Shown here piece after piece: positions 1 to 7,384 of a stretch of 64,000 nucleotides of DNA. The stretch is taken from NCBI GenBank assembly GCA_963708155.1, contig OY970183.1, positions 186,001-250,000 of the forward strand, read 5' to 3'. The translations under genes were made by a program, and so were the position numbers. Numbering within the stretch: the stretch's first letter is position 1; the number at the start of each line of letters is the position of its first letter. The notes under the pieces were generated by a model. It was not told the origin of the DNA and ran no database searches. It saw nothing but the letters and a program-made list of their open reading frames with translations. The stretch is from Methylovirgula sp963708155 (GTDB lineage: Bacteria; Pseudomonadota; Alphaproteobacteria; Rhizobiales; Beijerinckiaceae).

Positions 1-1843
1 GGCGCATGCTGCGCGTCATGCGCAACCATCGCCGCGCCGCGCATGGCGAGGCCGCCGGCTATGAGAAGCTCGCGACCGCGCCGGTGCCGCTCGATCACGC
101 CGCGCTGCCGCAGGCAACGCGCTCGGCGAACATGCCATCGCCGCCTGGGACAAGGCGGTCGACGCTCGGCGAGCAGCACGGCTATCGCAACGCGCAGGTC
201 ACCGTCGTCGCGCCGACCGGCACGATCGGCCTCGTCATGGATTGCGACACGACCGGCATCGAGCCCGATTTCGCGCTGGTGAAATTCAAGAAGCTCGCCG
301 GCGGCGGCTATTTCAAGATCATCAACCGCGCCGTGCCCGAGGGTCTGCGCGCGCTCGGCTATCGCGACATCCGAGATCGCCGAGATCGAGGCCTATGCGG
401 TCGGCCACGCGCTCGCTGCGCCAGGCGCCGGCGATCAATCCCGCGACGCCTCAAGGCCAAGGGCTTCACCGACGAGAAGATCGACGAGCTTGAGAAGACG
501 CTGGCCTCGCGCCTTCGACATCAAGTTCGTCTTCAACAAATGGACGCTCGGCGCCGACTTCCTCGCCAACACCCTGAAGGTGCCGGCAGAGAAGCTCGAC
601 GATCCGACTTTCGATCTGCTCGCCTTCCTCGGCTTCTCGCAAGGCCGAGATCGAAGCCGCCAACATCCATGTCTGCGGCGCCATGACGCTCGAGGGCGCG
701 CCGCATCTGAAGCCCGAGCATTATGCCGTCTTCGATTGCGCCAATCCCTGCGGGCGCATCGGCAAGCGCTATCTCTCGGTCGAGAGCCACATCCGCATGA
801 TGGCGGCGGCGCAGCCCTTCATCTCCGGCGCGATCTCGAAGACGATCAACATGCCGAACGATGCGACGGTCGAGGATTGCAAGGAAGCCTATATGCTCTC
901 CTGGCGGCTCGGCGCTCAAGGCCAATGCGCTCTATCGCGACGGCTCGAAACTCTCGCAGCCGCTCAACAGCCAGCTCATCGCGCGACGAGGACGACGAGG
1001 ACGAGGAGGCGTCGAGGCTGCTCGTCGCCGCCAACGCTCCGGCGCGCGCGACGCGTCGTCGCCGAAAAGATCGTCGAGCGCATCGTCGAGCAGATCGAAC
1101 GCATGTGCGCGAGCGCGAGCGCCTGCCCGACCGGCGCAAGGGCTATACGCAGAAGGCGGTCGTCGGCGGCCACAAGGTCTATCTGCGCACCGGCGAATAT
1201 CAGGACGGGCGGCTCGGCGAAATCTTCATCGACATGCACAAGGAGGGCGCCGCCTTCCGCTCGCTGATGAACAATTTCGCCATCGCCATCTCGGTCGGCC
1301 TGCAATATGGCGTGCCGCTCGAGGAATATGTCGATGCCTTCACCTTCACGCGCTTCGAGCCGGCGGGCCTCGTGCAGGGCAATGACGCGATCAAGAACGC
1401 GACCTCGATCCTCGACTATGTGTTCCGCGAACTCGCGATCTCCTATCTCGGCCGCAACGATCTCGCCCATATCGACCCGACCGACATCGGCCATGACGTG
1501 CTCGGCAAGGGCGAGGCGCAGAGCCGCGCGCCGCGAAGGCTCGCGCTATCGTCTCGAAGGGCTTCGTCCGCAACAAGGCCGACAAGCTGATGCTGGTGCA
1601 GGCCGCGGCGGGCGGCCAGACGACGGCGCTGAAGAAGAATCTCGAAAACGAGATCGAGGCCGAACTCGGCGCGCTCGACTGGTCGGTCGCCCAGAGCAGA
1701 CCAGCGTCGCGGACCGCCGCAACGAAGCGCGGATGAAAGGCTACACCGGCGAAGCCTGCCCCGAGTGCAACAATTTCACTCTGGTGCGCAACGGCACGTG
1801 CCTGAAGTGCGACACCTGCGGCGCGACGACGGGGTGCAGTTAA
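1..1843 (+). CDS. nrdJ: Adenosylcobalamin-dependent (class II) ribonucleotide reductase, C-terminal part, frameshifted
   Basis: Reduces ribonucleotides to deoxyribonucleotides with a B12-generated thiyl radical. The 5' end lies outside the window. Family stretches can be read in several frames: APTGTIGLVMDCDTTGIEPD near 210-270, FDIKFVFNKWTLG near 515-555, the segment around SHIRMMAAAQPFISGAI near 785-835, and FIDMHKEGAAFRSLMNNFA near 1225-1280. The tail has paired cysteines CPECNNF and CLKCDTCG and ends ATTGCS at the TAA 1841-1843, as in class II enzymes of this group. The frame changes near 372, 408, 447, 508, 640, 914, 984, 1054, 1108 and 1530, each explicable by one or two extra bases. 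Because the residues stay conserved on both sides of every switch, I think the gene is intact in the organism and the breaks are sequence artefacts. The next gene, a thymidylate-synthase-like enzyme, also concerns deoxynucleotides, but the drop in G+C suggests the two are unrelated in origin. Confidence 0.88.
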
Positions 1844-1937
1844 CGAAGTCCGCCGCGCGCACGAAAATTAGATTGTTCATCTCGCGCGTCCCATTAATCG
1901 CAGCGAGAGGCGGTCAAAAGTGTTGGAGAAGTCGCGA

Positions 1938-2970
1938 ATGCGGGACGCCAGCGCGTGGAAATAATCATCTCGATGCGGTGCTTCACCAACTTTATCGAGA
2001 GATTGAAAAAAACGGAAAACCGCATGGAGGATCGCGCGGCGATACACGTGAGCTTCTCGCAGTCGCCTACGCATCTTGAAGCCACGTTCGCGCATAAGCA
2101 GGTCCGAGAACCGTGGGAAGCCTTTCAGCGCAATTGGCGAGTTGCTTTGGTACCTCTCCGGGTGAGATAAGGTTTCGATTTTATCAAGCCAAGATGTTTC
2201 CAAGTACGTTAAGAACGCTGTGGACGGCATAATCGGGCGCTTATGGCCGGCGCTTTTAAGCAATGCAGAGGCGGGATCAATCAATTTGACAGTGTCGAAC
2301 GCCTACTTCTTGAAAAGCCCTGGTCGCGGCGGGCCGTAATTCAACTGTTTAACGCCGAAGACATAGAACACCATCAGAAAGAGGTTCCTTGCACAACGAC
2401 GCTGCAATTCCATTTACGTCAAGGGCGCCTGCACCTATCCGTCACTCTGCGCTCGAATGATGCTTATTGGGGTCTCCCACACGACGTCTTTTGCTTCACT
2501 ATGATCCAGGAAATGATGGCGCATCAGGGCTCAGGAGTTCGATATAGGATAGGAATATTACCAATACGGTCCGCAGCTTGCAAGTCTACGATAGCTTTCT
2601 CATCGCGATGCGGGAATACATTAAGGAAGGCTCTCAACAGACGATTGAGATGCCGCTGAAGCCAGCCGGAAACCCGTTCGCGCTTATTGACTATTTTTGG
2701 CCGTCGAGCAGCGCCTTCGCGGTGGCGAGGCGTTTCATACAGCAACGGAGATGCATGAGCCCTATTGGGCCGACATCGTCCGCCTTCTGCAATTCTTGGG
2801 CTCGGGAGTGAGCCGGCGGGAATTACGCTAACGTTACGCAGAGCTGCGTTCGGCATATCGCGTCGGCGTTATATCGGCCCTATGTTGAGGGGAGCGAGGC
2901 GCTTGGGAACTCACTCGGGCACCGAACGAAACGACGCGAGCAGCGCGCACGATTAAAGATGTGGACATGA
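1938..2970 (+). CDS. Thymidylate synthase-family enzyme (possible dCMP/dUMP (hydroxy)methylase), frameshifted
   Basis: Thymidylate synthase-fold nucleotide methylase or hydroxymethylase. Pieces in several frames join into one protein: KNGKPHGGSRGDTRELLAVA (about 2010-2070), the RILKPRSRISRSE and GELLWYLSG segments (2080-2165), SRRAVIQLFNAEDIEH (2327-2373), the catalytic-Cys segment VPCTTTLQF (Cys at 2390-2392), RSNDAYWGLPHDVFCFTM (2451-2505), VYDSFLIAMREYIKEG (2582-2630), MHEPYWADIVRLLQF (2754-2798) and ALYRPYVEG near 2868. In canonical ThyA the nucleobase-reading Asn sits in GLPFN; here the aligned residue is Asp (GLPHD, codon 2483-2485). I chose the ATG at 1938 because GGAG lies 9 bases upstream and the frame joins the next conserved stretch after one extra base. 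The stop TGA 2968-2970 overlaps the next start (ATGA), so the two genes should be translationally coupled. G+C is lower than in the flanks, suggesting acquisition. Single-base breaks occur near 1962, 2075, 2170, 2190, 2230, 2250, 2560, 2700 and 2820. The family call is firm; substrate is inference. Confidence 0.85.
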
Positions 2971-3872
2971 GGAGTGCTGATCGCAACGCATTTTCAATGA
3001 ACTCAAAGCTGGAAGAGGCTCTCATTAGGATTCAAAGGGCTTCCCGACACGGCGACGATCGACACCCTTCTCTCAGTTCGTTGGCGAGCCGCCGCCGCGA
3101 GGATTATTACAAGCGGGTTAGACGAAGAAAATCTCCGCGCAACGCGCAGATCCGAACAACCCATCATTTGATGCGGAACGCGCAGTCGCCTTCCATGTGC
3201 AGCAAGGCAATATCGACGAAGCAGGATGGCTCGCATTTTTGATGACGCACTTTGCGCGCCGACCGGACACCCATTGGCTACGGCTGCAAGACGTTTATGG
3301 GTGTCTTGGTGCGGGCATATGGGATTGGGCAAGTGTGAGCAGCAACCCAAGCTCATTCTTCCAATGGCTTGACACCAACTGGGAAGGTATCCGCGGGGCC
3401 TTTGGCAACCACCGCAAGTACGAAAGCTTGCGTCCAACGGCCACGCGCTCGATGAAGAAGGCCGTGGCCGATTATTTGGCGTGGATTGGACCCGGCGGCC
3501 ATGCTGCATTTTTCGCTAACGCCGTGCACAAAGCTGGAAACGACCCGTATAAAATCTTCGACTATCTTTATGGGACGATGAAAGTCACTTCGTTCGGGCG
3601 CCTTGCGAAGTTCGACTATCTCAGTCTCTTAGGTCGCTATGGCGTGGCTCCCATAGAAGCAGGCATTGCATATCTCGATGGAGCGACGGGGCCAGGCCGT
3701 GGTGCACGGCTTCTTGTTGATGGAAATGCAACAAGCACGACTACAAACGCGGATTTGCAAACAAAGTAGATGCGTTGGATGCACGGCTTAAATGTTGGGA
3801 TGACGGTGATGGAGGATGCGTCTCTGTAATTGGCAGAAAAGTTCGCGCCACTTCATTCATTACAAAGGCTAA
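2967..3872 (+). CDS. Alpha-glutamyl/putrescinyl-thymine pyrophosphorylase clade 3-like protein (aGPT-Pplase3), frameshifted
   Basis: Homologue of a family named after phage enzymes that complete hypermodified thymines (alpha-glutamyl- or putrescinyl-thymine) from a pyrophosphorylated hydroxymethyluracil intermediate. What I can see: an N-terminal helical part (MNSKLEEALIRI, then SVRWRAAAARIITSGLDEEN in another frame), the family-like ADPNNPSFDAERAVAFHV near 3145-3200, DEAGWLAFLMTHF (3217-3255), DVYGCLGAGIWDWA (3289-3330), FGNHRKYESL (3400-3430), SFGRLAKFDYLSLLGRYG (3591-3644) and GATGPGRGARLL (3682-3717). It closes with NVGMTVMEDA then LCNWQKS around 3793-3837, and ends at TAA 3870-3872. Frame switches near 3035, 3150, 3770, 3793 and 3820 can each be repaired by one base. 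The ATG 2967 overlaps the stop of the thymidylate synthase-like gene. The 3' end overlaps by 4 bases the end of the convergent XRE-ImmA gene. Family recognition rests on my memory of the signature; the biochemical role of bacterial clade 3 members is not established to my knowledge. Confidence 0.75.
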
Positions 3873-4963
3873 TCGATGACGGTTTTGAGATCGTTCCACT
3901 TCCAATGCCGTTTCAGGTAATTCATCTGATCACGCCGAATTCTTTCATGGTGCTGCATTTGGCCGACAATTAGGTCCGGGCGATACTCCGGCTGACACAC
4001 TAAAGCGGATCACCGCATCCATCTCGGGTTCGAGTCCCTCGAATTCTAGTTCTCGGCTCTCGGGGATGATGCACCGTGAAGCAAACTCGTTCGCCTCGCG
4101 CTCGGTATCGTTCAGCTCATCCATATCGTCGTCGACGAAAGTCTGTGTGCCGTGCATTATGAGGTGACCGATCTCGTGAAAAACCGTGAACCAGAACTTA
4201 TCGTCGGAGAGGCCACGGAAGCTAAGCAAGATCATCGCTTTATCTGACGCGACCATTCGACTAGCCCCCGACGCTCGACAGCCCTCCGGGGCCCTCTTAA
4301 CTAGGACGGCCACACCCGCCGCCGCGCAGAGCTCCCGAAGTTTCGGTAGGAACAGCTCAGGCCGTCTAACCTTGGAAAGCTGCGAATTTCTATTAATCGA
4401 TCCTGCAGATTGCCGGCATTCCAGGGACTGATCCAGAATCCGCGCCGAGTTCACCGGACCTAAGCCACATCAGCACTGCGCTGTTTTCGGAATCGAAGGC
4501 TTGCGACGTTCGGAAAAGAGTGTCGGAACATATTCTGCCATACCTCGTCTCCCAAGCCTTGATCGTACCGACATTGAAGAAGATAAGTCGGCGACGAACT
4601 TCGTTCGACGCCTGTCGTCGGACAGCCGGCCTTTGGGGCGTTCTCCAGGAACTGGAAGCTGCAGCCACGCATCGGCTTCCTCGGCCATGGCGCGATCGAC
4701 GGCGCGATTAAGGGCTGCCTCATAGTTGGATTGTCGCTTCAACCAAAAAGAGACAGTGCCGCCCAACAACCCGCTCAACGCAGTCGCGGCTGCCTTATCA
4801 ATAGCGACGGTACCGTCCAGTAATCCACTCAATGCCGTCATACCACCGTGGAGGTGGCCCGGCAACGACATGCACGGGAACTCCTGCGACGTATCATCAA
4901 CGTTCGCAAAAATCCCCGGGCTTCGAGAACCAAGTCGGGCGTGAACTCTTGTCCGTCCGTCAT
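3869..4963 (-). CDS. XRE-ImmA/IrrE (HigA-like) antitoxin/regulator, frameshifted
   Basis: Predicted helix-turn-helix protein with an ImmA/IrrE metallopeptidase domain, as found in HigA-like antitoxins and phage regulators. Reading from 4963: MTDGQEFTPDLVLE, then an HTH region in another frame ending ALSGLLDGTVAIDKAAATAL and FWLKRQSNYEAAL (about 4840-4705). A middle region follows, with YRTS-like and AVLMWLRSGELGAD (near 4450). The peptidase part is LFLPKLRELCAAAGVAVLV, then the zinc motif FHEIGHLIMH (about 4175-4145), EREANEFASRCIIP, and finally LIVGQMQHHERIRRDQMNYL, which ends at TAG 3869-3871. At least five frame switches are needed (near 4910, 4870, 4600, 4420, 3975); the last is one extra base. 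HTH-plus-ImmA proteins typically repress their own operon and can cleave or release a repressor on stress. It starts inside the stop of the toxin-like gene (ATGA overlap), as expected for a HigB-HigA-type module. Confidence 0.75.
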
Positions 4964-5311
4964 GGCAACCTCGAGATTTCTACCAGTTTCAACCTTGTAA
5001 CGCTCGCCCAGACGACATGACCATCAGCGTCGCGTTCAAAACGTTCGCCCGCCGCGGACCAGTGCCGCACGATAGTCTGAACCAACCGTAACGAAAAGCG
5101 AATCATCCAAAGAAATTATGGGCTGTATCCCAAGTAAGTCGATCAACCCTAAGGCGTTGTCAAAAGCCATCATATCCGAAATAAACGTCACGAGAGCTTC
5201 AGCGGTAATGCGTCCAAATACTTGTTCAGCGCGTTGCAGATCAATGCACGTGTCCAGGAGCGATTGATCTTCGAACGAAAGGATGATCAACGCCGACGTC
5301 CCCGGATGCAC
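4960..5311 (-). CDS. HigB/RelE-superfamily toxin-like protein, one frameshift
   Basis: Small protein of about 116 residues directly upstream of the XRE-ImmA gene. It begins at GTG 5311 (VHPGTSALIILSFEDQSLLD), then LQRAEQVFGRITAEALV, then VTVGSDYRAALVR. A break near 5040 moves to a frame reading FERDADGHVVWASVTRLKLV and ending EISRLP at TGA 4960-4962. The tail (Asp/Gly turn, Trp, Ser-Val-Thr, then a hydrophobic strand) resembles RelE/HigB-fold killer proteins that pair with HTH-ImmA antitoxins, in which the toxin gene comes first. The ATGA overlap supports co-translation with the antitoxin. I cannot identify catalytic residues with confidence, so the toxin role rests on tail similarity and gene order. 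Confidence 0.55.
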
Positions 5312-5363
5312 CCGGCGGCAGGCCGCATGGCGCTAGAGCGCATACGATTAGAGCGTTTCACGC

Positions 5364-5728
5364 TCATTGAGGAAGCGGCGATCCCTGCGGCTTTGTCTGC
5401 TGTTTTGCTCGGATCGCATCGATCCGATCCCAATTCCGCTCAAGTTCTTGGTCGCCCGCCTCATCCATATTGACGCCGGACGCGCTGCACAAGCTTGCCA
5501 AGGTGACAAGCACGCCACCAACCTCTTGGTTGAGTTGCCCTTGCGGTCGCCCGAACACGTATTCCACCAAGGCGATCGCGTCCTCGCGCGAACACCGCTC
5601 GCTTGCGCCAGCTCCAAAGCTTCTTCGAGGAACGATGGGTTCGCTCACCTTGATTAGCTCTGACGGCAGGCCGACGTATACGACCACTCCTCCACTCGGC
5701 GCTGATACGAAGTAACGTCCGTGGTCAT
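5364..5728 (-). CDS. MazG-like nucleotide pyrophosphohydrolase, frameshifted
   Basis: Predicted all-alpha NTP pyrophosphohydrolase-type protein of about 120 residues. From ATG 5728 (AGGAAG 5 bases upstream) it reads MTTDVTSYQRRVEEW, then after a break FLEEALELAQASG, the expected metal-binding EExxE-like helix. After a second break it reads EDAIALVEYVFGRPQGQ, then NQEVGGVLVTLASLCSASG with the second acidic helix, and it ends AIRAKQQTKPQGSPLPQ at 5364. This layout matches the small MazG-like proteins common in rhizobial genomes and phages. The long open frame running from 5364 up to 6020 is fortuitous; the N-terminus lies in another frame. It is first in the minus-strand set MazG, toxin-like, XRE-ImmA. 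A nucleotide-pool function near a nucleotide-methylating enzyme is suggestive. Confidence 0.78.
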
Positions 5729-5934
5729 TCGCTCTTCCTATCGGCGCACATGCGGCCAGAATTGTCATTTTAGGGAACATCTCATAAATTTTTATCGAGC
5801 AATTCGCATAGCCCCGAGTATACTTGGCCCTCAAGAAATGGTCGGCGGGCCGCCGACGGAATTGGGGAGTTCGCCCTTTCCGCCCTATATAGGCAAAATC
5901 TCCCTTCCGAAATTGCCCACCGAGACCGATCTGC

Positions 5935-7248
5935 ATGGAAATCACGTCCCCCGACACGGCGGCGCAGGCGCCGGCAAAGCTCGACCGGCGCGCGATTTTC
6001 GGCGCCACCGTCGGCAACATGCTCGAATTCTACGACTTCATCACCTACGCCTTTTTCGCCATCCAGATCGGGCACACGTTTTTCCCCTCGCATAACCAAT
6101 ATGCGAGCCTGATGCTGTCGCTCGCGACATTCGGCGTCGGCTTCGTCACGCGGCCGATCGGCGGCGCCGTCCTCGGACTTTATTCGGACAAGGTGGGACG
6201 CCGCCCCGCCATGATGCTGAGTTTCACGCTGATCGGCATCTCCCTCGTCGTGCTGGCCTTGACGCCCTCCTATGCCGCCATCGGCATTGCCGCGCCGATC
6301 ATCGCCATCCTCGCCCGCGCCGTCGAAGGTTTCTCGCTCGGCGGCGAGGTCGGGCCGACGACGGCCTATCTGCTGGAAGCCGCGCCTGTCGAGCATCGCG
6401 GCCTTATCGTCTCCCTCCAGCCCACCAGCCAGCAGATCGCCGCGACCGCCGGCGCGCTGGTCGGCTTCATCCTCTCGAAAGTGATGACCGAGACGGCGCT
6501 CGATTCCTACGGCTGGCGCATCGCCTTCCTGATCGGCGCCATCACCCTGCCCTTCGGCTTCTGGGCGCGGGCGCGGATGCCTGAAACGCTGCATCTGCGG
6601 GAGCACGACGCGCCGGCCGTCGATCACGACGTTTCCGATCTCGATCTGCTGCGCGGCCAGACGCGGCTTCTGTCGCTCGGGCTGCTCGTGCTGGCGAGCG
6701 GCACGATCGTCACCTACGTCACCAATTACATGACGACCTATGCGGAGCGCACGCTGCATGTCGCGACGGACCTTGCCTTCGCGACGACAGTGGTCAGCAA
6801 TGCGCTTGGCATTGCCGCCGCGCTTCTCGGCGGCTGGCTGGCCGACCGGATGGGGCGGCGGCCGCTGATGATCTGGCCGCAGCTTGCGACGCTTCTCCTG
6901 ACCTATCCGGTCTTCCTCTGGATCGTGGACTCGCGCAGCGCCTGGGCGCTTCTCGGCGGCTTCGGCCTGCTGTCGCTGGTCGGCACCATTCCCTACAGCG
7001 CCTTCTATGTCGCGCTGGTCGAGGGCCTGCCCAAGAGCATCCGCGGCCGCGCCTTCGCGACGCTTTACGCCGTCGCCATCGCGGCCTTCGGCGGCACGGC
7101 GCAATTGGTCGTGACCTGGCTGCTGCACGTCACCGGCAATGCGCTGGCGCCAGCCTGGTATCTGCTGCTCGCCGGCGCCGTCGGACTTTTCGCCATGATC
7201 CTGATGCGCGAGACGGCGCCGCACAAAAAGGGCCTCTACGCCGCATAG
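5935..7248 (+). CDS. MFS transporter, metabolite:H+ symporter type
   Basis: Inner-membrane secondary transporter of 437 residues with about 12 predicted membrane segments. It opens with GNMLEFYDFITYAFFA, the hallmark of the MHS group (citrate, alpha-ketoglutarate, proline/betaine, shikimate transporters). The loop motifs DKVGRRPAM (TM2-TM3) and its repeat DRMGRRPLM in the second half are present. The substrate is not readable from sequence; proximity to isocitrate lyase hints at a carboxylate, which is inference. The start is the ATG at 5935. A strong hairpin terminator follows the stop directly, so it is probably monocistronic. The sequence is clean and high G+C, marking the return to core DNA after the island. 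Confidence 0.87.
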   Translation: MEITSPDTAAQAPAKLDRRAIFGATVGNMLEFYDFITYAFFAIQIGHTFFPSHNQYASLMLSLATFGVGFVTRPIGGAVLGLYSDKVGRRPAMMLSFTLIGISLVVLALTPSYAAIGIAAPIIAILARAVEGFSLGGEVGPTTAYLLEAAPVEHRGLIVSLQPTSQQIAATAGALVGFILSKVMTETALDSYGWRIAFLIGAITLPFGFWARARMPETLHLREHDAPAVDHDVSDLDLLRGQTRLLSLGLLVLASGTIVTYVTNYMTTYAERTLHVATDLAFATTVVSNALGIAAALLGGWLADRMGRRPLMIWPQLATLLLTYPVFLWIVDSRSAWALLGGFGLLSLVGTIPYSAFYVALVEGLPKSIRGRAFATLYAVAIAAFGGTAQLVVTWLLHVTGNALAPAWYLLLAGAVGLFAMILMRETAPHKKGLYAA

Positions 7249-7250
7249 AA

Positions 7251-7282
7251 AAGCGCCCCGAAACGATTGTCTCGGGGCGCTT
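7251..7282 (+). terminator. Rho-independent-type hairpin after the MFS gene
   Basis: Perfect 11-bp stem AAGCGCCCCGA / TCGGGGCGCTT with a 10-base loop, starting 3 bases after the MFS stop codon and followed by a short T-containing tract. Confidence 0.75.
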
Positions 7283-7337
7283 CTTATGGAGTGTCCGATT
7301 CCTGTGGAATCTTAGACGCGCTTATATCTTTTTAATC

Positions 7338-7383
7338 GCATCGGATTTGCCCGAAAACCGCTTCGCACTTTTCGGTCCGATGC
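7338..7383. repeat. REP-like long palindrome downstream of isocitrate lyase
   Basis: Nested inverted repeat: outer arms GCATCGGA (7338-7345) and TCCGATGC (7376-7383), inner arms CCGAAAA (7352-7358) and TTTTCGG (7369-7375). It lies just beyond the aceA stop. There is no U-tract on the aceA side, so it looks more like a dispersed palindromic unit or 3'-end stabiliser than a classical terminator. I found no second full copy in this window. Confidence 0.45.
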
Positions 7384-7384
7384 T

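Noticed and set aside
1..1843. nrdJ, argS, dgt and scpA as genuine pseudogenes
   Set aside because: Conserved residues persist on both sides of every break, and argS is essential. The breaks are all one- or two-base changes of the same type, pointing to sequence artefact.
1930..2970. Programmed +1 frameshifting as the cause of the broken genes
   Set aside because: The break sites share no slippery motif, the preceding codons differ, and breaks cluster by region rather than by gene class. Large clean regions in the same window argue against a cellular mechanism.
1844..5800. Island attachment sites (direct repeats) or an integrase
   Set aside because: I compared the flanks by eye and saw no matching direct repeat, tRNA fragment or recombinase gene. 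The island call rests only on base composition and gene content.
5364..6020. A 218-residue protein on the minus strand
   Set aside because: Only the last 75 or so residues match a MazG-like protein. Its real N-terminus (MTTDVTSYQRRVEEW, with a ribosome site) is in another frame starting at 5728.
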